From positions 372,434 through 436,433 of the forward strand of contig CAJNOP010000105.1 in the NCBI GenBank assembly GCA_905250075.1: a stretch of DNA of 64,000 bases, read 5' to 3'. The stretch comes from Rotaria sp. Silwood1 (Eukaryota > Rotifera > Eurotatoria > Philodinida > Philodinidae). A program made the position numbers and the translations under genes. The notes below the pieces were generated by a model. That model searched no databases and was not told the DNA's origin. It saw only the letters and a program-made list of their open reading frames with translations. Of the stretch, positions 36,634 to 49,215 are shown one piece after another; position 1 is the stretch's first letter, and each line of letters opens with the position of its first letter.

Positions 36634-39145
36634 ATTTTATTTTATGCAAAAAAAAAGAAAGAAAAAGTTTTGTTAAATTTATCATATAATAAACATTACA
36701 TTTGAAGTTTGTAAATATTTTTATGAAATACATTGTTGGAATGCTAACTGATTTCTAGATAACATGAAGAAGATATTTATGGGGTGATCCGCAAGTCATG
36801 ATCATTTAATACATGCATATAGCTCATGTTGGAGAAAGCGAAAATTCCATATTTCACCCTATGACGAAGATATTTGAAAGCTATCTTATAGCACTTTACA
36901 ACTATTTCAAAATCTACTATCAACATGCATCACGAGCATATTCGTTTAAATTCATTGTATATAAATCTATTTGCCAATAAAGGCCAAATATTTCATCGTA
37001 CTTAACGAATACTCAAATCTTTAAGTACGATGAAGTATTTGGTCTTTATTGACAGATAAACTTATTTAAAATTTATAGTTCAAAAAATTCGACTGACTTT
37101 TTGAGACGATAAACAAAATAAAACGTGTTTTCTTTTTCATATCTATTCGAACTTCTATCGTTATTGTAGACTTTAGATTATTTAAATCTTTTATTATAAC
37201 TTTGCAAATATTTTATTTTTCATTTATTTTCACGAAAAGAAACCAAAAGAAATAATTGTAATATCAAAGTGAAGTAACATATGACCAAACACATTCGTTT
37301 CCATGATTATTAAAATTTTCGAAGAATCAGAAACGGCTTGCTGTGAAAAAATACACTATTGATTAGATCGTTTTGAAATATGTCATAGAAGAAATTAAAA
37401 AGTAATAATCAAACATCTTCAAGATCTGAAGTCCCGAATAAGTATTAAGATATCAGAACGTTTATATCGGAAAAAAAGCTTCGTTTTTGAAATATAAGTG
37501 AATATGTTCTGTTTTCTATATTGTTGATGAACTTAGTCTTTACAACTAAAACCTTACTAACCCTCTATTTCCTGTATAAAAAACAAATTATCAGTAAAAT
37601 TTTTTCAATAACAAAACATCCAACTGGAAGCATTCGTCGTATATCTTCAAAGTTTGACTACATTTAAGAGTGACATTGAGTTATAGATGTGAAAAAGTTC
37701 AGAGAAAATATAGTAAGGCAACTAAGACTGGGCTACTCCAACATCGTAGGGCATTGTCCTACCATTCGAAATTTCCTATTTATGCTATTAAAAAAGTGAT
37801 TGAGAACAAGTTAATCTTTAATTTATAAAAAATTCTTATTTTGGCGACAATATGTTTTATTTTTAAGATCCATGTTGTGAAATAGATGATTGAAATAACT
37901 TTTGATATTATACTCATTTGTTCGATTTCGAAAAATGCGCTACGAAGCTTTGATATCTTGTATAAAACAAATTATCATTTGTACGATTGAGTACACAATA
38001 CTTCTCTTCAAATGATATTTGAATTTCATCGGAATTAGATATTTTTTGCTAGCACTGTAATCAGAAAAATTAGACTTCAATCAATCCAACATTAATTGAA
38101 GTCAGAAAGAAAATTGAAAAATAGCCATTACCACAGTCATTATAAAGCGAACTTAATTAACATGATTAAACCTATTTCTAATGAGTAAGATTAACTGATT
38201 GCTTAACTTTTTCTGTGATTCATTATCTATCATCAGTTAAGCTGCTATATTTACAATCCCTTGTTTTAAACATTTGCCAGATCAACTTTCATGTTGTTTT
38301 CGTTTTAAATATCTCTCATTTTTAGACAATAAAGTCAACAAATAATTGCTTTGCTGTCGTGTTTTTCGTCATTAAATAGAAAAAAAGAAAGAAAAACACG
38401 TGTATCATTAGACGTAAATGGATGATTTACAACACATCAAAAAGCGGATGACTTTTTGCCTTTTGAATTCAATCAACTTTCTTTTCCAAGTATGAAGTCA
38501 CTCGTGAGAGAGATCGTCTAAAACATTCATTGTGAAATTTATACCATCATGGTTGTTAAAACAAATTCATAATAGTCATTTCCGCGGTTTATGATTCTTT
38601 CTTTTATATGTGTGAAACAAGACTTTTTATTTATACTTATACTTGTTGTTAGGTTTAATTTTTGCTCTTATCTATTTATTCTCTACCTTCCAATGACCAC
38701 TATATATATAGGAACAACGAAGGAAAAGATCCATGAGTTGGAAAATCCCATAGATGATGAATCATGAAAAAAAAGGAAATCTTGTATATGTGAAAGAAAG
38801 AAAAGGGAAAGTTCAACGAAGAGAACGAAAGAAATAATCTAAGGACAAGAACAACATATAACATATAAGTATAGGAAAGAAAGGGAAAAACAAGAGTAGT
38901 GAAACGAAAAATACAAATACCACTATCTATAACCCTTATATTTATTCAGTTAAAACGACAAATGTTTTTTACTTTAGCGATGTTTTCATTTTGTTTCTTT
39001 TTATTCTATCTCAAAGTAAGAATGGGCATGATAAGGAAAAAGATGTTTTTACGTCGTTTTTTTTAGTCACTATATTTAAAAACAAAATAAAATCATTTGT
39101 GCAATTATTAAGTGTCCGTGTCTCTACAGTATTGCGATAACAACA
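36634..39145. other. Intergenic between paralogues 2 and 3
   Basis: About 2.5 kb, AT-rich, no gene. Holds the 105-nt hairpin at 36961-37065. A TATTTAAA box-like element lies at about 39073, some 70 nt before the next ATG, and could be a core promoter. Confidence 0.5.
36961..37065. repeat. Near-perfect 105-nt hairpin (45-bp arms, 15-nt loop); miRNA-precursor-like or MITE
   Basis: Left arm 36961-37005 and right arm 37021-37065 are complementary at 39 of 45 positions. All six differences are transitions, so on a plus-strand RNA three become G-U pairs and three A-C mismatches, and the reverse on the minus strand. Loop 37006-37020. Size and shape resemble a pre-miRNA; equally it could be a small palindromic MITE. 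No clear target duplication is seen. Confidence 0.6.
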
Positions 39146-40234
39146 ATGAGTGCGAGCGTGCTTAACAAGAAGCAATGTGTTTTATGTAACAAGAGTGGTG
39201 GCATATTAGTTTGTGACGGATGTCAACAAGCATTTTGTGGTAAACATGTTTCTGAACATCGACAATATTTAGCTGGACAATTAGATGGTATTATGCAAGA
39301 ACATGATATACTTCAACAAGAATTAACACAACCATCATTAAAGAAAAATCCTTTGTTAAAGAAAATTGATAAATGGGAAAAAGATTCAATCGCAAAGATT
39401 CAAGTCGCTGCTGAGACTGCACGAAAAACTTTACAAGAATTACTTGAACAATCGAAGGAAAAACTTTTAAAAACATGTAGTGATATCAGAGAAAATCTTC
39501 GTGCTTCTCATGAAGCTGATGATTTTTCTGAAACTGATCTGATACAATGGAAGAAACAGCTGAAAGAACTTCAATTAGAAATTACGTCACCATCATCAGC
39601 TAAATTAATCCAAAATAAAAACGCTCCAATTTATATAATGACACTTAAAACAGATGATTCCTCTAATGATCAAGGTGCAAACAAAAAAGAACCTTCAACA
39701 TCCTCAAACTCTTCTAATTTAGATTTACAAGAACGATTCGTACAAACATTGGGTTCTGTTATTGTTGAAGAAAATGGTTATCTTGCTAAATGTGTTGATG
39801 CTAGACCAAGTTTCGCATACATTCGTGGCCGATTTCTCTATTCTGCAGGATGTTATACGATTCGATTTAGAATTGAAAATTGCAAACAACCTTATCGAAT
39901 TTTCTTTGGTTGTATGGCATCTAAAACAGCTTTAAAGGAAAATGATTTTAGAGCTGCTGATTCTGTAGGATGGTTCGGAAGTAATCAAGTGTATGAAAAT
40001 GGACGTTGTAGTAGTAATGTTTCAAAGTATGGATATAAGAGCGGTAACATAAAAACCAATGATGTGTTATATCTTATAATCGACTGTACAAAAAAACAGA
40101 TAAGACTGTTTCATGAACGTTTGAAAACAACATGTACTCTTTCGGTCAATGATAATCTAGCTTCATTTCCTTGGCAATTTTTATTGGTATTATGTAATCC
40201 TGGTGATTCTGTTAGAATTTTACCTAATCTTTAA
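39146..40234 (+). CDS. B-box-like zinc finger / coiled-coil / SPRY-like protein, paralogue 3
   Basis: Intronless, 362 aa, ATG 39146. Zinc ligands C11, C14, C23, C26, C31, H34, H38; then HRQYLAGQLDGIMQEHD, shared almost entirely with paralogue 2; a Lys/Glu-rich helical region (about 45-155); a Ser/Asn/Asp-rich linker (about 170-192); and the SPRY-like domain (about 200-360) with CYTIRFRI, FFGC, VGWFGSNQVYENG, NDVLYLIIDCTKKQIRLF and PWQF, ending VRIL. Codon use is slightly less A/T-biased than in paralogues 1 and 2. A splice-acceptor-like tctctacag lies 16 nt before the ATG. Poly(A) signal at 40256. Confidence 0.75.
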   Translation: MSASVLNKKQCVLCNKSGGILVCDGCQQAFCGKHVSEHRQYLAGQLDGIMQEHDILQQELTQPSLKKNPLLKKIDKWEKDSIAKIQVAAETARKTLQELLEQSKEKLLKTCSDIRENLRASHEADDFSETDLIQWKKQLKELQLEITSPSSAKLIQNKNAPIYIMTLKTDDSSNDQGANKKEPSTSSNSSNLDLQERFVQTLGSVIVEENGYLAKCVDARPSFAYIRGRFLYSAGCYTIRFRIENCKQPYRIFFGCMASKTALKENDFRAADSVGWFGSNQVYENGRCSSNVSKYGYKSGNIKTNDVLYLIIDCTKKQIRLFHERLKTTCTLSVNDNLASFPWQFLLVLCNPGDSVRILPNL

Positions 40235-41589
40235 ATTTAAATTTTATACAATATAAATAAACATTGATTTTTTTTTCAACAAATAAAGTGTACAAATTTG
40301 AATTTGACAAGAATATATCGGTATGTTTGTATTAAAGCTCCTAATTTTTAATTGAAGAATTTTATCAGAACAAAAATATTTATTATAAGTGTTCTCATTT
40401 TAGGAAACATTCTAAAGCCTTTCCCGGAATTTGAATGACTGAAACACGCTTACGAATCTTCTGAATAGTGTAGTTTTAGGTTTTTGCATAGAAAAGAATT
40501 ATATCTAAGATGTCAAAGCTGATGAGTAGTAATGCATTGATATACCACAGTTGTCATATGATCAACATAAAACAAAAAGTGTAAACTGACTTTATGAAAT
40601 AGGCAATATTAGTTTTTATGAACTTATCGAGTTATATAATAGCGCTTTGAGACCTAGTGTTGTAGATCTAGTGAATATTTACAACAGTTTCATTAACAAT
40701 TTAATACACTATTTATAATAGCAACAATATCAACAAAAACTAGGACGTACGCGAAAAAATTCTGTTTGAAATGCAGAAACAACCAAGATAAATCGCTTCT
40801 CTGGTGATCGATTACCGTACAGAACAACTTTAGTCTAAGAAAAATGCCTGTACTAAGAAGCTTTTTGTTATTAACTGAAGCTCTTAAAATTGATGCATCA
40901 AAAAGACAAAAACCTATGTTTTTTATAAAAACGTCGAATCAGTTGGATTAGCGTCATTTTAATTTCCTCTAACAAATCAATATTGAACAACATGCCTTTC
41001 TTAATTATACATTCCTCGTTTTCTAGAAGTTATACAATAGAATGCAAAGAATTTACATACAGCCATCATCAACATCTAATAATTGATCGTATTAGAAAAC
41101 AAAAACATGGTGGACATTCAATGTTATAGCTAAAAAATAATTTTCGCACACTGAAATTCATTGCTTAGCACCATTAAGTTTTGACATTTACCATTCTTGG
41201 ATTGATATTACGATTCTATCTTGCTTTCAGCAATTAAATTGGCGTCAAAAATAAAGGCAGAATCTTCTCGCCGGAGATCTCCGACCATGTTAATCTCCTC
41301 CATTGTTATAGTTCTTATTACGTCAATAGATTTTGACATAAACTACGATTCTTGTAATATTCTGAAAATTGAAAGGATTATGCTAGTTCTGTTGGGATTC
41401 GTTCAATTTTTGGAAAGTTCATTTGTTTTTCATTTGCTTCATTGTATTTGCAATATCCTTGAAAAAAAACGTTCGCTCTATCACTTTAATTATTTGAGCA
41501 TGCAAACTGAAATATTCTCTAAACAAAATAACATTATCACAAAAAAAAACGAAAACAATAAGAAGTTGCTCAAGTCATAAAAGAGCAAC
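40235..41589. other. Intergenic between convergent genes
   Basis: AT-rich; contains the second dispersed-repeat copy (40774-40844). The open frame 41221-41580 starts at TTG and has no recognisable domain. Confidence 0.5.
40774..40844 (+). repeat. Dispersed repeat copy B
   Basis: Partner of 10525-10595, same orientation, about 73 percent identical over 71 nt by eye. Confidence 0.5.
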
Positions 41590-44500
41590 TCAAGGCTTTA
41601 TTGTCTGATTGCTATTGGAAGACGATGAATCAAAATAACTTAATAGACTTCCTCGCGGTAAGCAAGCAATATCAGAACCAATTCTTGCTGTTCCACTATG
41701 AGCAGCAATTTCTTGCCATGGTGTTTGACGAACAAAACGTATAAGTTTACAAACTTTATCTTCACTTTTTTCTTTTGCTATAATACCATTTGTAATTATA
41801 GTTGCATTTGAACCAATAACATCAGAAAAATGTTTTATTTTTTCATCAAGTGTAAGTTTCCTTAATTTTGAAATAATTTTATTATGTTTTTTGTACCATA
41901 AATAAGACTCATATAGTGTTTTATTATTTGCAATACGTTTAAGTTCATTTGCAAGGTCTTTTATTGATTTATAATCATATACATTAATATATGAATGTTC
42001 AGGCATAAAACGTTGATAATCTGGTCGACCATTACGACCAGCAACAATAGGAATAGAACCAGATTCAACAGCTTTAACTAATTTTTCAGTTACATAATCA
42101 ACACAATTAGAATTTTCAATAGCAATAACAAATTTATATTTTTTATATGCATTTATATTATCAACCATACGAGCTCCATAACCTTTACGATTGTTTAAAC
42201 ATGGTCCATAAGAATCGACTTTCATTTCTTGCATTAATCGTTTGACAAAACCTTCTCGACCATTATGTGCCTAAAATATTAATATTTAGATTAAAATTTA
42301 GAAAGAAAAAAGAACTGTTGAGTTGACGAAATTCTTAGGCAAAAATGCACTTAAATTTAGAAATATGTCTTTTGGTTTACTAGTGACTGTTTATTGTGAA
42401 AAGAAGATGAAAGTTATGATAGGATACAATGAATGTAGAAAAAGACTTAAAGACAGTCATTTCATGTTTATAAAATATGAAATCAAATTTGAGTGAGCGA
42501 AAACCTACCAGATAACTACAGATCTAATCAACACTCACGAATTCTTTTTCTTTTTAATAAAGATGAAATGAATAATATTGAATCGGTTAAATTAAAAAAA
42601 TGATCAAAAAAGTTGTAAAATGTTGCAAACAAACACCGTACTATTCATTGATGGTTTTTGTTTCGAATAATATCTAGTTTCTAGTAGTTTTAAATAATAT
42701 TATATTTGTAAAGAAGATGGATGATTTGTGACAAGTATTGACGTTTGTTAATTTAGGATAGAGTACGAGTAGAACAATTTTTCTCACAAAGAAATTCATC
42801 TGACTGATAGTCTTCGTTTGAATTCATTTTTTGCTCATATGTAGGACTCAAAGTTTAGATAAAAATCTCGAAAAGATTCATGCTATTAGACTTTTCTTCT
42901 CAATTTATGTTCATTTTACCGAACTTTCAGCCTATTGTAGAATATCACGTGCTCTGTTCACACAAGAATTTCGTAGAAATGTCTACGAGCCAAGATATTG
43001 CGTTCAAAAGTCATCACTATTCTGAATGATATTCCATAAAGAACATGATTTTTAGCTTGTTATTCGATGCAGTTATGCTTGTTTAGAAATGACCTGTTAT
43101 TCTGAAAGTTTATTAAAACCAGAATAGCTTTTTATATATAAAAAGTTTATTTTTAGGTCACTTTATTTCGTATTAAAATGGTAACCTCTCAGTTTCACTT
43201 GAAAAAATTAATTTTTTTCTAATTCTGGATGGTTTCTATCTATAATAAATATTTCGAAAAATTTACTTTTGCCGTGGATAACAACTGTATGTACCGATGT
43301 AAAAAAAATGAAATTCTATCACATGTGGTTACGCTGAAATTAAAGTGTTTCTCTGCTCCTATATCTAATTTCTATGACAAGCGCATTAATCGTATTATAT
43401 AAACAACGGCATATAACAATTCTTCCATTAGTTTTATACAGAGAATGTGTAACAGAGCTCCATGTAGGATAGGATGGGACTATTTTTCAAAAATTTGCAG
43501 TTCCGTGTTGTACGGGATGTCACGGAAAACCTTCTGCCCCATATTGGATGGAATGGGACAAAATTTTTCTGTCTCATTTGGAATGGAAGAGAACGGAAAA
43601 TTTTCTGTCCTATGTTGAATGGAACAGAACGAAGAATTTTCTGTCCCATCCCATCTATCTCATGGGATTTCACGCTCGTCATATATAAAAACAAATTCCT
43701 GAGCACATCAGTTATTTCCATTCCTACTAGTGAATTTTAAATCATTTCCTTTCATATTTCATAATTTTATCCTAACCAAGTTCATATTTCGACGATAGAG
43801 ATATCGATTTCGAAACAATTGTTGTAAAAGACATTTGTTTCATGGAATATTTTTTAAAACCTGGCATGAGATAAGATGGTATTGTCTCATCCCACGTAGA
43901 TGCCTGGTGTGTAACTCGATCTTTCCTCTTTTGACATACTTTACAATAACAGAATGTCAGCAGACAAGCAGTAAAGTTGATCTTGTCAATACATATGACA
44001 TTACATACAAGTTTCATCAAATTAGTAGGCAACTAAGTAAACTAGATCCATCACTAAAATCAATATTATCTTTTCTTTAGCGTAATCGATGATCTTGTTT
44101 ATCGCTAAATAGACGAAATTTTTATTTTCCTATGTAAGACACTTACATTACAATTTGAAATAATCCAAACAATATCTGCTTGTTTTTCTTTTTCTTCAAA
44201 CGATATTGATGATGGTTTAAGTAAATCAATTATATGCAGATTTACATCAAAATAAGTAGCTGGTTCTGGATAACTATCATCAAGATTATATGTCATTATA
44301 AAATTATATTTTGCCCAGCTATTTCCTGTTGTTGAATGTACTTCACTCTCCATAATAAAACCCATTGAATACTGTTGTTGTTCATTATTTAATTGTAAAG
44401 GTAGATTTTTAAGATCTAAACCACAAGGAGCACTATGACATATAAAAAAGTCAATTTCATTAAATCGATCTTTTTGACGTGTCCAAGTAAATGTTGTATT

Positions 44501-44952
44501 TGATGATAAGCATCGAGTATGTGTACCTTCAATAGCATCAGCACCAAAAAATCCTGTTGCATCAAGAGTAAGAAAATTTATTTTTAATGAACGACCTTTT
44601 TCATCGACTGGCCATAATCCTTTTCTAAAACAAAACAAAACAGACATAGACAATGTCAATATCTCATTAAATGATCATAATACTTAACAAATACATGACA
44701 AGATTTCAATGTGTCTTACTTTTCAATAATTTTAGTAGTTTCTGTAATTGATGCTTTCATTGTATGGCTTTTATGTTTTGCTGATATTAATGATTCCTGA
44801 TTTTGATGTTGGGAAAAATCAATCGATTGATGATGATCATGATTATTTGATAAAATAAGCACGGTCAAAAGAAATAAACTAATAATAAATAAAAACGAAA
44901 AACGTCTTCGTGATCGAGCCACTGATGATAGATAACGAGTAATAAACTGCAT
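41590..44952 (-). CDS. Alpha-1,3-fucosyltransferase, GT10 family
   Basis: Exons on the minus strand: 44720-44952, 44147-44624, 41590-42270; joined 463 aa. Type II Golgi layout: a short cytosolic basic tail (RSRRR, 13-17), a membrane anchor (about 18-34), a Ser/His/Gln-rich stem, then the catalytic domain. The N-terminal half of that domain has FIMTYNLDDSYPEP, matching the family's nFxMTYRxDSD block; WIISNCNAHNGREGFVKRLM runs across the second splice junction. The donor-binding half has YKFVIAIENS (about 282-291) followed by DYVTEKL (about 295-301), the signature of alpha-1,3-fucosyltransferases, which move Fuc from GDP-Fuc to GlcNAc in N- or O-glycans. The second intron is long (1876 nt) and carries a minisatellite. 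The gene is head-to-head with OSCP1, 641 nt between start codons. Confidence 0.88.
43500..43660. repeat. Minisatellite, about 36-bp unit, four imperfect copies
   Basis: TTCTG-anchored units start at 43532, 43567, 43603 and 43639, spaced 35-36 bp, each with a GGAATGG or GAATGGAA core. It lies in the long fucosyltransferase intron. Because the unit is close to 36 bp, both strands show open frames that are not genes. Confidence 0.65.
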
Positions 44953-45593
44953 TTTATATATCGTTACAATACATTAACATATGAATGAAAGAAACTATTA
45001 AACTGATAATGATTATAACTCTAGAAAAAAAAAATTTCACTCAATAATAATCCTTTTTATCTATGTTTACCTCTATCTTACATAGGTATTAATGTGATAC
45101 ATGTGTACTAGTGTAACCTCTTTATCGACTTATGCGTTTTTTTTTCTTTGTTCTTTCTTCATAATGTTGTTGAAAATATACTTTTTCTTTCGTTCTGTAA
45201 TAGTACAGCTACCACTTTACAATGAATCTATAGCAAAATGTTCTGTTCTTTTTATTAAGTTTTGCTTACTGATTCAATATACCTGATATAATTTTTAGAT
45301 GCAAGTTGTGACCATAGGATTTTATTAGTATTTAATCAAAATGTGATATATATATATATAAATATATGTGCATTCATAAGTACTCTCAAGAGAATACCAG
45401 ATGTTTTCATTGCATTTTTAAATTCTCACGCAAATATTTATATAAAGAATCGGTGGTTAAAGGCGCCATCTTTTTTTAAAATATATATTCAATAACAGGG
45501 GCTATACCACAACGTTAAATCAGATAATGGTTGGAAAAAAAAGAAGAAAAAAATAATTATTATTTGTTTAAAATCTGTGAAGTGGTTTGAAAC
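44953..45593. promoter_or_regulatory. Shared upstream region of fucosyltransferase and OSCP1
   Basis: 641 nt between two divergent start codons. AT-rich with a TA microsatellite at about 45346-45360; no specific factor site is claimed. Confidence 0.35.
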
Positions 45594-48500
45594 ATGTCAT
45601 TAAAAAGTTTTCCGATTATTTTCTTTAATATGGGTGGTGAAATGGTATATATATTAGATCAACGTTTATCAGCTCAAGAAATTGTTGATCAAAAAGCAGC
45701 TAAAGGTATCAAAAAATAAATAAATCAATGAAGAGAATAATTTAATTTAATTTTCAGTGATAAACGATATTGTCGGTGCGATGTTTAATAGTAAATTTGT
45801 TGATGAACTTTTTCGACCACAAGAACTTTATCCGAAAAAATCTGTTAAACATATCTTTGAAAAATTAGCTCATTCAAGCATTATGAGATTAAATGAAGCT
45901 AGTATGGATAAGGTGAGTGATTTTATTCAAGGAGATTAATATTAAATGAAATATGAATGGTTTCCAAAAAGGAATTATTTCTAAACTGTGACTGTTTTTA
46001 ACAGAAGGAGTTTGAAAACGGACGGAATAACGCTTAATAAGGTTTCTTTTTATCATTAATTGCCTTTTTCACACGGAACAAACGCTTATATAGATGAATT
46101 GAACAGAGAGAAGTAACATAACAATATTGTCACTTAAAAGCTCCGTAATAAATTTTAGATCCTTATATATCATACAGACTTTGATTGAAATCTAAGCATA
46201 GCATGATGATACCAAAATTTGCATTAGGATTAAAAAAATGATGACAAATTTTTTATAGTATCATGAAAACTTCTGCTAGAATAAAAATGTCCATATAAGA
46301 TAGAGCACGTCGGGTTGGTCCTAAATCCAGACTCGATGGGTTTTACTGTATACAGTTTCTTTCAAACTTATTCGACAAGGTTTATTCTCCACTGTTGTTA
46401 GTGCTAAGAAGAACCCAAATAGTGATTTGTGTAGCGAGTTTCATAGTTCTGTGAAAAACCGAGATCGGAATTTTTCATGTCTTGTATCTCTCTGCGACTT
46501 TTTTTTTACCAAGATACATTAATATTATGGAAGCCATAAAAGTTTTGTTTCAATACGAAAGACGAAAAAAACAACAGTAATTTTTGTGCCTTTTGTAAGA
46601 TTGACGTATCTGGGTAGAAAGAAAAAAGAACGTCGTAGAAAGCTACAAGACATTTCATTTTATAGAGAATTATTTGCTCTATAATTTTAAGTTATTCAAT
46701 CCGATTGCTATTTGTCTATTCTAATTTTATGTTGAATAAAAACTTCTCTATACAAATCACTCTTTGAACTTTTATTAGTGTTGACAGCAGTGGAGAATAA
46801 ACATGGTCGAGTAATTTTGTAAGACATTATAAATGCTTGCATGTTGATAGATGATGTTTGAAAATAACCTAAATAGAAATGAAATGGAACTATTCGATTT
46901 TTTGCCATAGAGAATAGTTAACTCATAACAAAAGATCAATAGCATGTTACAAACGGTGTTAGTTATGTCAAAGAAAATTTCTCATGAGATATAACGATGT
47001 ACACGAATGCGTGTTTGAAGTTTGTGTGAATTGCTGTTCTCTCATCGTTCTATATACTTTTAGCACTAACTAAATGGGATCATGTCAATGTGTTCTCTCA
47101 TTTATATTCATCGTTTTTTTATATTTGAATTCACGAGAGATTTTGCTAAAAGCTTTTTTTTTTGCTTACAAAAATAATTACCTCTTTTATCTTTAATTTG
47201 AATTCTTATTCTAGTTATACGATCTTATGACAATGTCTGTTAAATTTCAAATTATGCTTTGTCCATGTGCTTCTGATATTATTAAAGTTACTTATAATCA
47301 TGTAAATTCAATGAGAAAATTAGTTCGCAGCTCAACAGTACTTGATCTTTTGGATAAAGCATTTATAGCTTTTAATAAAGTTAGTTTATTGACTAAATTA
47401 ATAAAATAATGAATTCATATTTCTTCATAGCAATATGAACGATTAAACGATGTTGAATGGTTACTTATTCGTGATACAATACTTTTTTTCTTTCAAGATG
47501 TTCATATTCGAGTAAGAGTTTATATTATGATAGTAACAATTTATTTTATTTGTTTTATTTGATAGGTTTCTATTTTTCTTCGAGAAAATTTACAAACTCA
47601 ACAAGGTCTATTTATAATGAAAACAAATGGTATTGTTCCAACTGGTTTTCAAACACCCGGTGAAATTCGGTTTGTTAATAATAAAATTTTTAATAAGTAT
47701 TAAATATTTTTTATTGAATAAATTTAGAACATATAAAAGAGGTCGTTTGAATAATACACATACATTTAATGCCGGTGAACGTCATCAACCACCTGATGAT
47801 AAACGTACTTTTCATTTAGGTCTTAATATGTAAGAAAGAAGATATATATATACCAGAAAGAAATAAAGTTTCTTTTTATTTTTAAGTTATTCGAAAAGTA
47901 AAAGTTCAAATGAAAGTTTATTAAGTGATAGTGCTGTTCGTCGACCATCTGTTATGGTCAATGCTGCATCAGATATTGTAAATAAATAAGTAAAAGAGAT
48001 AATTTTGAATTCATTTTAAATGAATAGGAAATGATTAATCCTGATCCAAAAATGATTGCACAACTTAATTTACTTTCTGATCTGATTGGCAATAGTAGTG
48101 GCGGAGATTCATCACGATCTGGTCTTGTAAAATTATCACTATTCGATGATGATGATGACGAGGATACTGGTCCACCGTCAGTTTTTCTTTTTGGTTAAAT
48201 GTTCCTTACTATATAATTTTTTTTATTAGAATTCAAAAACGTCCTCAAGCGTCATCAACAAGCAGTCAACGACCGAAAAATGAAGATATTACTATTGATG
48301 TATCAAAAGTAAGTTCTACATTCGAATTATGAGAAGATATTGATGACGTACAGTGATTACTAAAAATATTCAACCAGGTTTATTTTCAAGTTTTTTTTAT
48401 GCTGTCGTAAGCGTTAGAAAGAATTCAAACAATAATTTGAGTAAAGAGAACTGTTTTCAACAAGAATAAAAAGAAACAAAGATTATCGGCGGATTCTCAA

Positions 48501-49215
48501 AGACATTATTCGAATGATATGAAGACCCCGATTTTTTATCACTTAGAACACGTCAATAAAATTTAGGTTAGACTGCATAGAATAATAGAGCAATTAATTC
48601 TCTACAGAATGACACATCTTCAATTTCTTTGCAACGCTTATTGACTGAGATACAAAGATTTGATTGAAGATTGATACAATTGTTTTTCTATAGAAACAAA
48701 AAAACGGTTATAAGCACGTCTAGTAAACAATAAAAAACTCTGTCTCGACCGGCTGCTAAATGTCTTCATCAAGAATAAATTAAAATGACACTATTTTAAC
48801 TGAGTTATAATCTAATTTTTATACCTTTGAAACGATATAAAAAACGTATGAGCGCTCAATGTAACTATGATCAAAGTTTTTTGTTAAGTTACCAACCTAT
48901 TGCATAATCGACATCGGTTTATATAATCTAAGGATGCCCTACCATCCAAGGCAGGACAGAGTGACAAAGTATTCTATGATGTTTTCTGCTTCAGACGTAT
49001 ATTTTTAAATTAAATTGATAAACTGAATGTGCGTGTATGTTTTAATGAATGCATATTTATTTTAGCGAAATCAAAATCCTCGTTTATCTCATGTTCTACA
49101 AGATTTTGATTTTGATGAACGTCCAACACGTCGAGGAAAAAATGATGATGATGATGATGATTTATGCGCAATGATGGATCGTTTACCGGATGGTACTGGA
49201 AATAAACGACGTTGA
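45594..49215 (+). CDS. OSCP1: OSCP1 (organic solute carrier partner 1 / NOR1)
   Basis: Ten exons: 45594-45705, 45758-45912, 47215-47379, 47431-47511, 47566-47669, 47728-47829, 47887-47977, 48028-48176, 48230-48308, 49066-49215; joined 395 aa (human 379). The N-terminal half is highly like the animal family: FNMGGEMVYILDQRL, a run with FVDELFRPQELYPKK, then SIMRLNEASMDKLYDLMTMS and QDVHIRVSIFLREN. The C-terminus carries acidic runs and LCAMMDRLPDG, matching the family's LLAMMDEL end. OSCP1 has been tied to organic solute uptake and to cilia; its biochemical role is not settled. Introns 2 (about 1.3 kb) and 9 (about 760 nt) are much longer than the rest and hold repeats. Poly(A) signal at 49394. 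Confidence 0.9.
46378..46803. repeat. Imperfect inverted repeat in OSCP1 intron 2
   Basis: Left arm 46378-46440 resembles the reverse complement of 46741-46803 at about three quarters identity; shared blocks are GTTTATTCTCCACTG and AGTGATTTGT. Similarity continues inward (ATGTCTTGTA near 46480 against 46640-46660). A related stretch in the left-arm orientation starts near 48378 in intron 9. Likely an old fold-back element. Confidence 0.45.

Noticed and set aside
37740..37775. Motif GGTAGGAC recurring near 37770, 48935 and 56377
   Set aside because: Shared stretch is too short to separate from chance.
41221..41580. 119-codon plus frame near the fucosyltransferase 3' end
   Set aside because: Starts with TTG, no family motif, Lys/Asn-rich end typical of chance frames here.
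43434..43740. Open frames on both strands with repeated FCPMLNGTER-like units
   Set aside because: Produced by a minisatellite whose unit is close to 36 bp; no start context or splice partner.
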